Source: JBBQYD01 sp942493075 (GTDB taxonomy: Bacteria > Verrucomicrobiota > Verrucomicrobiia > Limisphaerales > UBA8199). From it: a DNA stretch of 64,000 nt. Made by a program: the position numbers and the translations under genes. The stretch spans positions 1,178,001 to 1,242,000 of the forward strand of contig OW818681.1 in NCBI GenBank assembly GCA_942493075.1, in the 5' to 3' direction. The notes below the pieces were generated by a model. The model ran no database searches and had not been told where the DNA came from. It saw only the letters and a list, made by a program, of their open reading frames with translations. Positions 40,579 through 48,068 of the stretch are shown one piece after another; within the stretch, counting starts at the first letter, position 1, and each line of letters begins with the position of its first letter.

Positions 40579-41163
40579 TCAGTTTCTTAAGGGCTTGTTA
40601 ATCCAATAGGTTCGCCAACCCCGGTTGCGAACTGTGGCGGCTTTAGGAACTTGTGAGAGCAAGAGTCCAACTGCGAAAAGGTCCCCGCCTGCCACAAGCG
40701 CATTCATGCCAGACACGTAAGCCAATGTGACCGAGGCTTGCCCGAGTGCAGCGCAAACTGCCAAGGGTAACACGGAAATGATCAGAAATGGCATTGCCAA
40801 AATTGCGATGAAACGGGTGCGAGAGAGCTCCCCGATATAGTGTGCATACAGGAGCATTCGGGACGGCCATATACCAAGGATTGAATTGGAGGTTCTGCCT
40901 TGGTTTGGATGGATAAGCGCATGGATTAGCTCATGTATCGGAAATAGGAGGAGTAGCCCGAGGATCATTTGGATAGGGGAGGAGACGGGATGCTTAGTTA
41001 TTGGGGTGAGATAGAGCCAGCCGAACACAACAACCGCGCAAGCGACCGCCCCTATAGGAAGCGCAAAGAGATTTATAAGCCCAGGCCCCGGCTCGCGCAG
41101 GCGCTTCCAGGTGCCGGTGGGTGATTCGGGATCTCCAGGAACTGGGCCGATGTGAAATCGCAT
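40579..41163 (-). CDS. DUF3267-type membrane metalloprotease-like protein
   Basis: A 194-residue membrane protein with four hydrophobic segments (LFALPIGAVACAVVVFGWLY, ILGLLLLFPIHELIHAL, FIAILAMPFLIISVLPLAV, YVSGMNALVAGGDLFAVGLL). The motif HELIHALIHP is an HExxH-type zinc site, and a downstream D in AGGDLFAVG fits the third-ligand position of the DUF3267 zincin family. Its substrate is unknown. It is the last gene before attR, on the minus strand, a common place for a cargo gene. Confidence 0.75.
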   Translation of the reverse strand: MRFHIGPVPGDPESPTGTWKRLREPGPGLINLFALPIGAVACAVVVFGWLYLTPITKHPVSSPIQMILGLLLLFPIHELIHALIHPNQGRTSNSILGIWPSRMLLYAHYIGELSRTRFIAILAMPFLIISVLPLAVCAALGQASVTLAYVSGMNALVAGGDLFAVGLLLSQVPKAATVRNRGWRTYWINKPLRN

Positions 41164-41250
41164 AATAAGGGGTCGACTTTTTTAAATTGGTAGCGGCTCA
41201 CCCCAACTCTGCCAACTAGAAAAATAATCTCGAACCCAGCCGGGAACTGT

Positions 41251-41324
41251 TGACACGATTGGACACAGATTAGGGTCAGATTTCAGTCTGACACAGAGAT
41301 GACACACAGACACAGATTGACACA
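41251..41324. promoter_or_regulatory. Cluster of TGACACA repeats near attR
   Basis: TGACACA or one-mismatch versions start at 41251, 41261, 41289, 41300, 41308 and 41318, mostly 8-11 bp apart, so they fall near one face of the helix. The same heptamer appears twice near attL. Such phased repeats inside an element end are typical of integrase arm or Xis sites; iterons of a replication origin are the alternative. Confidence 0.55.
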
Positions 41325-41453
41325 AAACTTTCTGCTCTTCCTTACCCACAAATGCAACAAAAGCCTTGAAAAGACAGGGTAGCTGGTGTATAAACCGCTG
41401 CATGCAAACGCAAACTACGGCAACCCCGGGCAGCGAGCAATACCCTGCTAAAA

Positions 41454-41484
41454 ATGGTTCGAATCCATGCCGGACAGCCAATTT
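41454..41484 (+). other. attR core, orphan tRNA-Gln 3' end
   Basis: Exact 31-bp copy of 34423-34453 without the rest of a tRNA gene. It marks the right junction of the integrated element; backbone DNA resumes with the GNAT gene. Confidence 0.9.
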
Positions 41485-41490
41485 CTTGAT

Positions 41491-41985
41491 TCACCCCCCT
41501 GTCTGCAACTCGATAAAACCGAAGCTCTTGTATAACCGGACGGCTGCATTTCGCTCGCGAATAGTTGTCAGATAGGCCCGGGTATGGCCCAGTTCAACCA
41601 ACCGTCGGCAAGCCATACAGAAGAGCGCTTTGCCCAAACCAAGTCCTTGGTTTTCAGGGAGCACGGCTAGCCAGTGCACTCGTCCCCAGCTTTCTCCCCG
41701 AAAACCGTGGTTAAACCAAGCCGTAACGGTGCCGGCAGGCGGTTGTTCTGGTTGGAAGAGATACAGTTGCCGTAATGCTAATTGCTCCCGATCAGCGAAG
41801 TAACGTTCGAAGAGCGCGGGAGTGATGTTGTTGAACGGATCGGCGGCCTGCTGAATGCGGACCCAGTGCACCTCGTCACCTGGTTGATAAAAGCGTAATT
41901 GCCACCCGGTTGGAAGGGAGCATTCGGGCAGATCCTGGAGGTTGAGGCGTGTCAGCAGGAGAGGCTTTGAATCCTGTGTGGGCAT
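41491..41985 (-). CDS. GNAT-family N-acetyltransferase
   Basis: A 164-residue cytoplasmic acetyltransferase. The acetyl-CoA-binding motif A is RVHWLAVLPENQGLGLGKAL (V-P-x-x-Q-G-x-G-x-G), followed by ACRRLVELGHTRAYLTT and the C-terminal signature NAAVRLYKSFGFIEL. N-terminal Pro-rich residues precede the fold. Substrate unknown. Its 3' end is 7 bp from attR, so the element inserted just beyond this gene. It diverges from the aminotransferase gene. Confidence 0.88.
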   Translation of the reverse strand: MPTQDSKPLLLTRLNLQDLPECSLPTGWQLRFYQPGDEVHWVRIQQAADPFNNITPALFERYFADREQLALRQLYLFQPEQPPAGTVTAWFNHGFRGESWGRVHWLAVLPENQGLGLGKALFCMACRRLVELGHTRAYLTTIRERNAAVRLYKSFGFIELQTGG

Positions 41986-42050
41986 GAGAAAATATCGTAA
42001 AGGAAATTTTAGACTTGTTTCCAGAGATGCCTGCGCTAGTGTCAGCGCCC

Positions 42051-43181
42051 ATGAAAGTAGAATTCTACGGTCACGTTCGTCAATATCACAACATCAAGTC
42101 GGAAATCGACGCAAACATCCAGAAAGTATTGGAAAGCGGCCAATACGTTATGGGGCCCATGCTCAAGCAATTCGAAGCTGAGTTGGCCGCCTACCATGGC
42201 ACCAAGTTCGCCATCGGCACTGGAAACGGCACTGACTCTCTCTGGCTGACGCTCATGGCCCTTGGCGTGGGTCCCGGGGACGAAGTTATCACGCACCCGA
42301 ACACCTTCTTCGCAACAGCGGAAGCCATCTGGGTCGTCGGCGCCACTGCGGTATTCGTGGATTGCGACCCGGTAACCAAGTGCATCGATGCCAACCTCAT
42401 CGAGGCCGCTATCACCCCGAAGACCAAAGCCATCATGCCGGTGCACCTCTATGGTCAATGCGCCGATATGGTTGCCATCAAGAAAATTGCGGATAAGCAC
42501 AAACTGTTCGTCATCGAAGACAACGCCCAGGCAATCGGCGCCGCCGGCAAGGGCTTCAAGATTGGCGAGCTCAGCGATGCGGCTTCAACCAGTTTCATCA
42601 TCCAGAAGAATCTCGGCACCTTCGGCGATAGCGGCGGCCTGGTGACCAATAATCCTGAGATCGACGCCAAGGTTCGCAGACTGCGCAACCACGGTTCAAC
42701 CGCCCGCAACGTTCACAGCTTCGGCTTTAACAGCCGCCTGGACGATATCCATGCCGGCGTCCTCAGCGCCAAGCTCAAGCACATTGATGCCTGGAACGAC
42801 AACCGCCGGAAGTGGGCTGCTTGTTACACTGCTGGCCTCAAAGGTTCCCAGAGCTTCACGCTCCCGACGGAACTCCCTGGCTATCGCCATGTGTTCCACC
42901 TGTATGTGATCGAGATGAAGAAGGCTGAGCTTCGCGACCAGATGGTCGATTTCCTCGTCAAGCAGGGCGTCGATGCCAAGACCCACTACTCCATCGCCAT
43001 CCACAAGCAGGTTGGATATCCGTGGGGCAAGGAAGCTCGTGTTGTTGGCAGCGTCAAGAACGCGGAATACAATGCCGCTTCTTGCGTCAGCTTGCCGATG
43101 TTCCCTGAGCTGCGTCAGGACGAAGTCGATTACGTCATTGCGAAGGTCAAAGAGGCCGACGCGAAGTTCGCCAAGATGTAA
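42051..43181 (+). CDS. DegT/DnrJ/EryC1/StrS-family aminotransferase
   Basis: A 376-residue PLP enzyme. ATG 42051 (MKVEFYGHVRQY) is chosen because homologues begin here; ATG 42027 or TTG 42015, which has AAGGAAA upstream, are possible. Family features: GQYVMGPMLKQFEAELAAYH at the N-terminus, GTGNGTDSLWLTLMALGVGP, DNAQAIGAA (PLP-contacting Asp), the Schiff-base Lys in STSFIIQKNLGTFGDSGG and RLRNHGSTARNVHSFGFNSR. These enzymes aminate nucleotide-linked keto-sugars for surface polysaccharides. No sugar-nucleotide genes lie beside it, so the pathway cannot be named. Confidence 0.9.
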   Translation: MKVEFYGHVRQYHNIKSEIDANIQKVLESGQYVMGPMLKQFEAELAAYHGTKFAIGTGNGTDSLWLTLMALGVGPGDEVITHPNTFFATAEAIWVVGATAVFVDCDPVTKCIDANLIEAAITPKTKAIMPVHLYGQCADMVAIKKIADKHKLFVIEDNAQAIGAAGKGFKIGELSDAASTSFIIQKNLGTFGDSGGLVTNNPEIDAKVRRLRNHGSTARNVHSFGFNSRLDDIHAGVLSAKLKHIDAWNDNRRKWAACYTAGLKGSQSFTLPTELPGYRHVFHLYVIEMKKAELRDQMVDFLVKQGVDAKTHYSIAIHKQVGYPWGKEARVVGSVKNAEYNAASCVSLPMFPELRQDEVDYVIAKVKEADAKFAKM

Positions 43182-43218
43182 TAGCCCGTCTGCTGACCTG
43201 AGAATTACTTCACAAACT

Positions 43219-43253
43219 GCCGGAGTGCGTAACCCGCCTCCGGCGGTTTTTTT
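43219..43253 (+). terminator. Intrinsic terminator after aminotransferase
   Basis: Stem GCCGGAG (43219-43225) / CTCCGGC (43238-43244) with a 12-nt loop is followed by GG and seven T residues. Confidence 0.8.
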
Positions 43254-43260
43254 GCTGGGA

Positions 43261-43288
43261 AGGGCGGCATTGCCAAGGCCGCCGATGC
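43261..43288. repeat. REP-like palindromic unit, copy 1
   Basis: AGGGCGGC-ATTGCC-AA-GGCCGCCGATGC is a GC-rich imperfect palindrome whose near-identical relative lies at 44394-44422, on the other side of the M48 gene. Similarity to a dispersed REP-type element is inferred. Confidence 0.55.
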
Positions 43289-43320
43289 CCTCGACAACGC
43301 AGTCGATTCAAGTGTAGCGT

Positions 43321-43359
43321 CAGGCGTCTCGCCTGCGAGTGAAAGCACCGTCTCGGTGC
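43321..43359. repeat. Tandem mini-hairpins with identical TCT loop
   Basis: CAGGCG-TCT-CGCCTG (43321-43335) and GCACCG-TCT-CGGTGC (43345-43359) are two perfect 6-bp hairpins, both closed by the loop TCT and separated by 9 bp. They lie upstream of the M48 gene and look like intergenic palindromic repeats. Confidence 0.6.
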
Positions 43360-43570
43360 GTTTCCCTCTTATGGTGGTCGAGTGCGTCAGTTTGGGGTCG
43401 TGTTCGTTTTAACTCGTTACCAGGGGTGGGCGCTCGTTCCTCGCGCAACCCCTGGCTACTTTTTGGCAACCCTTCTGGTCGCTTATGGCTCATGTGGCTC
43501 ATGACAGACGGCAAGAGAAGCATTGAAAAATCATGGGGTTATGATTCTTTATGGGGGAAAGGCGAAACGA

Positions 43571-44380
43571 ATGAAAAGAATGTTGAGCTTGGGCATGGGC
43601 TTTGCCCTGGGTTTGTTTGTATTGGCAGGCTGCAGCACGGTGCCGGTTACCGGACGCCAAAGTCTGAGCCTGATCTCCTCGGGTCAGGAGATGGAACTGG
43701 GACTGACCAGCTTTGAGCAAATGAAAAAGGATACGCCGGTCAGCAAAGATCCGGCGGCAAATGCACTGGTCCAGCGTGTCGGGAACCAGATCGCGAAGGT
43801 TGCTCAGCCCGATATGCCGAACGCACAGTGGGAATTTGTAGTGTTCGAAAGCCCGGATGCGAACGCGTTCTGCCTGCCAGGTGGAAAGGTCGGAGTCTAT
43901 ACGGGGCTATTGAAGATTACCAAGAGTGAGGCTGGGCTTGCTACCGTTGTCGGTCACGAAGTGGGGCATGCTGTGGCTCGCCATGGTGCGGAGCGTATGA
44001 GCGAGGCCATGGTGATGCAAACGGGCGGTCAGGCCCTTGGCGCTGCCCTGACGTCTTATGATCCTAAAGTGCAAAGCGCTGCCAACCTGGCTTATGGGCT
44101 CGGCACCAAGCTGGGACGCGAACTACCCCACAGCCGCGCTCAGGAATCTGAGGCGGATCATATCGGGCTGATCTATATGGCGCGAGCGGGCTACAATCCG
44201 CGCGAAGCAGTCGAGTTCTGGAAGCGGTTCATGGAATACAACAAGCAGCAAGGCGGCACGACATCTCCATGGTCGCAGTTTCTAAGCACCCATCCGCTCG
44301 ACGAGGCGCGCATCAAACACCTTGAAACGCTCATGCCTGAAGCACAGAGCGCATTCACCAGGAGTTCGCTAAATAAGTAG
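43571..44380 (+). CDS. M48-family metalloprotease lipoprotein
   Basis: A 269-residue protein from ATG 43571, with AAAGG 8 nt upstream. It has a lipobox (LFVLAG-C-STVPVTGRQS). The M48 zinc motif is VVGHEVGHAVARHGAERM (HExxH) and the third ligand Glu lies in RAQESEADHIGLIYMARAGY. The rest (YNPREAVEFWKRFME, FLSTHPLDEARIKHLE) matches the LoiP/YcaL/Oma1 group, which degrades misfolded outer-membrane proteins in the periplasm. Flanking REP-like hairpins on both sides isolate it from neighbouring genes, so it is probably monocistronic. Confidence 0.93.
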   Translation: MKRMLSLGMGFALGLFVLAGCSTVPVTGRQSLSLISSGQEMELGLTSFEQMKKDTPVSKDPAANALVQRVGNQIAKVAQPDMPNAQWEFVVFESPDANAFCLPGGKVGVYTGLLKITKSEAGLATVVGHEVGHAVARHGAERMSEAMVMQTGGQALGAALTSYDPKVQSAANLAYGLGTKLGRELPHSRAQESEADHIGLIYMARAGYNPREAVEFWKRFMEYNKQQGGTTSPWSQFLSTHPLDEARIKHLETLMPEAQSAFTRSSLNK

Positions 44381-44393
44381 CTGGTGGCCGGAT

Positions 44394-44422
44394 AGGGCGG
44401 CCTTGCCGCAGGCCGCCGATGC
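44394..44422. repeat. REP-like palindromic unit, copy 2
   Basis: GGCGGCC (44396-44402) pairs with GGCCGCC (44411-44417) around TTGCCGCA; the flanks AG and GATGC also match the unit at 43261-43288. It follows the M48 stop by 13 bp. Confidence 0.6.
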
Positions 44423-44456
44423 AGCGCCACAGAGGCTTCAATTATGCTGCTGAGGC

Positions 44457-44491
44457 CGCTCTCGGCGAGAGCGACACCACCACTAAGGTGG
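44457..44491. repeat. Two adjacent hairpins upstream of addB
   Basis: CGCTCTC-GGC-GAGAGCG (44457-44473) and CCACC-ACTAA-GGTGG (44477-44491) are perfect small hairpins in tandem. Layout resembles the pair at 43321-43359, suggesting the same family of intergenic repeats. Confidence 0.55.
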
Positions 44492-44536
44492 CCTCTTGGT
44501 CACAGCCCCTCGCGTGGTGAGGAATTGCACGTATGA

Positions 44537-47500
44537 TTGCCCGAATTGCTTTGCGCGTTGGGGAATGAATCCGCAGAATTTGGTGTGCATGTTCGCTTGT
44601 GGCTAGGCCCGGCAGGCAGCGGCAAAACGCATGGCTGCCTGGCGGAGATCCGCGAAAAGCTGGCGTTCGCCCCTGAAGGCGCGCCACTGCTGCTAATCGC
44701 ACCCAAGCAGGACACTTTTACCCTGGAACGACGTCTGCTTGAAGACTTCGGTCTGCCTGGCTTCTCGCGCCTCCATATTCTCTCCTTCGAGCGGTTAGCC
44801 ATGTTCATTTGCAGCACGCTCGGACTGCCCGACCCGAAAATGGTGGACGAAGAAGGGCGGTCAATGGTGTTGCGTGGGTTGCTTGCGCGTAAAAAGGACG
44901 AGCTCAGGTTATTCCGCGCGAGTGCGAAGCTGGCGGGTTTCGCACGGCAATTGAGTCTGGCCTTGCAGGAATTGCAGCGCAACCAGGTGACCCCGGACGC
45001 ACTGCGCGCTGTGGCAGGCAGATCCGCGGAGCATCCGGCACTTGCTTTGAAGCTGGGCGATCTGGCGGCCTTGTTGCAGAGCTATCAGGAATGGCTCCAG
45101 GACCACCAGTTACAGGATGCCGGCGGGTTGCTGGAACATGTGACGCGCCGCTTAAATGAAGCTCCCCCCGCCATATACTGGGATACCGTTTGGGTGGATG
45201 GTTTTGCGGACCTGAGTGGCCAGGAAGTTGAACTGCTGGCTGCGGTCATAGGCCGCAGCGGAAAAGCAACCGTGACTTTCAGCGATGACCCAGCGCGGCA
45301 GAATGCGACGTGGCTATCCCCCTGGTGGGTGACTCGCCGGAGTCTGGAACGGGTGGAACGCAGGTTGCGTTCTCTCCCGGGAGTCAGCATGGAGCGGGTG
45401 CCGATTTCACGCCTTCGTGGCGGTGGCCGCTTCGGTCGCAGCCTGGTGCTCGCACGGTTGGAAGCCGAATGGTTCCAACCTGTCGCAAACAGGCAGAGCA
45501 CGCCAGGCGAGGCACTGCTCCCGGGGGATACACTTCGGGTTGTGTCCTGTGACACCCCAGAGCAGGAGACGGTTTTTGCCGCCCGCGAAATCCGGCGGTT
45601 TGCGCGACGTGGCGGTCGCTACCGGGAGGTGCTGGTACTAGTGCGTTCTCTGGAGAACTACTGCCATGAACTGCAGCGTACCTTCGCCCGATATCATATT
45701 CCGTTCTTCATGGATCGTCGTGAGTCGGTGGCGCATCATCCATTAGCAGAGTTGACGCGCAGCGCCTTGCGCTTGAATGCATTCGACTGGAAGACGGACG
45801 ATTGGCTGGCGGTTCTGAAGACCGGGCTGATGCCAGCCGCGGAGGAAGAGGTTGACCGGCTTGAGAATGAGGCTCTTTCACGGGGATGGTCAGGAACGAT
45901 GTGGTGTGAGCCCCTGCGTGTGCCGAATGATCCGCAATTGGAGCAATGGGCCAACGAACTTCAGACCCGGTTGCTGCCTGCATTCAAAACGTTTTCCGAT
46001 ACCTTAAGCGCGGTGAAAGGAGCACCCAATGGTCCTGAATTGGCCCAATTGTTGGCCAACCTCTGGGAGCAACTGGGAATCGAGGACCGGCTTGCGCTCT
46101 GGGCGCTGAGTGAAGTGCAGCCCGATGGCAAAGAGGGAAAGGGACCCAGTCGGCAGCGATTCGACGCGGCCTCACGACCGATCGCCTCCAGCCAGCCCGG
46201 CACAAATGTGCACAGCATCGTCTGGTCGCAAATGCATGCGTGGCTTGAAAATCTGCGGCTGGCATTTCCAACTGAGCGTTTCCACGTGCGCGAGTGGCTT
46301 CCCATCCTGGAAGCGGGACTGGGCGGGCTTTCGGTAGGCCTAATTCCACCCGCGCTGGATCAGGTGCTGATCGGAACGGTTGATCGATCCCGCAATCCGG
46401 AGGGGCGTCTGGTTCTAGTCCTTGGGATGAACGATACAGTTTTTCCTGCACCTCCACAGGGGAGCACTCTGTTCTCCGATACCGATCGCGAGCTGTTGGA
46501 GCGGCAGAACGTGCTTGCTGGGGTGAGCGCGCGTGAGCAGTTGAGCCGGGAACGGCACTTTGGCTATGTCGCCTGCACACGAGCCAGTGAACGGTTGGTT
46601 CTCACCTATGCCTTGAACGATCCAGAAGGGGCACCATTGAATCCCTCCCCATTTGTTGCCCAGGTCCAACGTCTTTTCCCAGGACTAGAGCCCGAAAAAG
46701 CGCCCTCCCACATGGTCCCGGAACAGGTGGAAGATGTTTGCGAATTGCAGCCTGGCTGGATGGCTGGAATGCCTCAGTCCGAAGAATGTTTCTGGAATGA
46801 TCCTATCCTGGGTCGCTCCCTTTTGTGCCGTCCGTATCGGGAGCCTGATCCTAATGAGTTGATCTCCCAGGGTCTGGCGGAGCAGCTTTACGGAAAAACG
46901 CTTCGAACGTCGGTGAGCCGCCTCGAGCAGTTCGCCGCTTGTCCTTTCCGATTTTTCGTCCACTCCGGATTGCGAGTTCAGGAGCGAAAGCTTTTTGAAG
47001 CGGATTTTCGTGAGCAGGGAAGTTTTCAACATGATCTTCTCGCGTTGTTCCATCAACGGCTGAAGAGCGAAGGCAAGCAGTGGCGCGATCTCACCCCGCA
47101 GGAGGCGCGGCTTCGTGCGGGAGAACTTGCTGAGGAGTTGACACATACTTACCACGACGGCCTGCTCGAGCGTTCCGCGCAAAGCCGTTTTCTCGCCAGA
47201 CAGTTGACTCGCGCGGTGGAGGATTTCCTGGAGGTAACGGTAGGGTGGATGCGCTCGCAATATGCGTTTGAACCCGCCGCAGTCGAGTTGCCTTTTGGAG
47301 AGAATACCGATGAGCCTGGCGCTCCAGCCTGGTTGATCGATTTGGATGAATCGAGGCAGTTGGAATTGCGGGGGAGGATCGACCGGGTGGATGTATGCGC
47401 TGGGCCTGATGGCCAAGCCTGGTGCGTGGTCGTAGATTACAAGTCCAGCCGCAAGGTTCTCGACCCGGTGTTGGTGGAACACGGTCTTCAACTGCAATTG

Positions 47501-48061
47501 CTGGGATACCTCAACGTCATCCGGCGCTGGCCGGAAGCTGCTCAGCATTTTGGCGTGCGCAAACTAGAGCCTGCCGGCGTGTTTTACGTGAATCTGCGAG
47601 GGACAGCCAGGCAGGCGGACAGCCGTTCCGAAGCATTGAATGAGATGGACGTGAAGCGGCGCCAGAACTACAAGCACACAGGAAGGTTTGACCGTGCGAT
47701 TCTGGAGTTGTTGGATCGGGAAGCGATGACGCGGCGCAAGGGTGATCAATTCAATTACCAGATCAACAAGGACGGCTCGATTAACAAACGCAGCGCGGAG
47801 CCGATGGAAGGTGGAAATTTCTCGGCGTTGCTGGATATGCTGGAAAGGCGCATGCGTGCTTTGGGCATGGCCATTTATGCAGGGAACGTTGCCGTATCCC
47901 CTTTCCGCAAGGGAACGCAGACGGCTTGCGATTACTGTGAGTATAGCTCCATTTGCCGGCTCGATAAATGGACTCATCGGTTTCGGGTTTTGCGCAGGAA
48001 CCAGGAAGAGACGGCTGTCGGCGATGCAGCCGCGGATGGTCCCGCGGAGGCGCTAGAGTGA
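44537..48061 (+). CDS. addB: AddB/RexB helicase-nuclease subunit
   Basis: A 1174-residue subunit of a double-strand break resection complex. Start uncertain: TTG 44537 or GTG 44585, both before the Walker A motif GPAGSGKTHG (~24-33). The C-terminal nuclease domain has the catalytic VVVDYKSSRKV (~964-974) with downstream Gln/Leu residues QLQLLGYL. Iron-sulfur cysteines are all present: C802 (QFAACPFRFF) and C1131, C1134, C1140 (CDYCEYSSIC). That is the AddB pattern, with Fe-S cluster bracketing the nuclease. The addA gene follows 8 bp downstream, giving a complete AddAB enzyme for recombinational repair with Chi-type recognition. Confidence 0.93.
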   Translation: MPELLCALGNESAEFGVHVRLWLGPAGSGKTHGCLAEIREKLAFAPEGAPLLLIAPKQDTFTLERRLLEDFGLPGFSRLHILSFERLAMFICSTLGLPDPKMVDEEGRSMVLRGLLARKKDELRLFRASAKLAGFARQLSLALQELQRNQVTPDALRAVAGRSAEHPALALKLGDLAALLQSYQEWLQDHQLQDAGGLLEHVTRRLNEAPPAIYWDTVWVDGFADLSGQEVELLAAVIGRSGKATVTFSDDPARQNATWLSPWWVTRRSLERVERRLRSLPGVSMERVPISRLRGGGRFGRSLVLARLEAEWFQPVANRQSTPGEALLPGDTLRVVSCDTPEQETVFAAREIRRFARRGGRYREVLVLVRSLENYCHELQRTFARYHIPFFMDRRESVAHHPLAELTRSALRLNAFDWKTDDWLAVLKTGLMPAAEEEVDRLENEALSRGWSGTMWCEPLRVPNDPQLEQWANELQTRLLPAFKTFSDTLSAVKGAPNGPELAQLLANLWEQLGIEDRLALWALSEVQPDGKEGKGPSRQRFDAASRPIASSQPGTNVHSIVWSQMHAWLENLRLAFPTERFHVREWLPILEAGLGGLSVGLIPPALDQVLIGTVDRSRNPEGRLVLVLGMNDTVFPAPPQGSTLFSDTDRELLERQNVLAGVSAREQLSRERHFGYVACTRASERLVLTYALNDPEGAPLNPSPFVAQVQRLFPGLEPEKAPSHMVPEQVEDVCELQPGWMAGMPQSEECFWNDPILGRSLLCRPYREPDPNELISQGLAEQLYGKTLRTSVSRLEQFAACPFRFFVHSGLRVQERKLFEADFREQGSFQHDLLALFHQRLKSEGKQWRDLTPQEARLRAGELAEELTHTYHDGLLERSAQSRFLARQLTRAVEDFLEVTVGWMRSQYAFEPAAVELPFGENTDEPGAPAWLIDLDESRQLELRGRIDRVDVCAGPDGQAWCVVVDYKSSRKVLDPVLVEHGLQLQLLGYLNVIRRWPEAAQHFGVRKLEPAGVFYVNLRGTARQADSRSEALNEMDVKRRQNYKHTGRFDRAILELLDREAMTRRKGDQFNYQINKDGSINKRSAEPMEGGNFSALLDMLERRMRALGMAIYAGNVAVSPFRKGTQTACDYCEYSSICRLDKWTHRFRVLRRNQEETAVGDAAADGPAEALE

Positions 48062-48068
48062 ACCGGTT

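Larger units (their letters stand above)
34423..41484. mobile_element. Integrative element in tRNA-Gln, about 7 kb
   Basis: The element is bounded by a 31-bp exact direct repeat, one copy covering the tRNA 3' end (34423-34453) and the other an orphan (41454-41484). It has an integrase gene next to attL facing inward, an AlpA/Xis-like gene, a replication-initiator-like gene, a terminase-small-subunit-like gene, an XRE regulator and several unknown genes, mostly on the + strand and tightly packed. There are no structural phage genes or conjugation genes. The best description is a phage satellite or cryptic small integrative element, with hosts and helper unknown. Confidence 0.85.

Noticed and set aside
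41251..41324. Phased repeats as a CRISPR array
   Set aside because: Units are 7 bp with 1-4 bp between most copies; no spacers of CRISPR size and no cas genes.
41182..41481. Possible 99-residue gene at the right end of the element
   Set aside because: Reads through the phased TGACACA repeats and the att core; Cys-rich translation without a plausible fold.
46685..47548. Long open frame opposite addB (287 codons)
   Set aside because: Antisense to the conserved AddB nuclease region; a by-product of its codon pattern.
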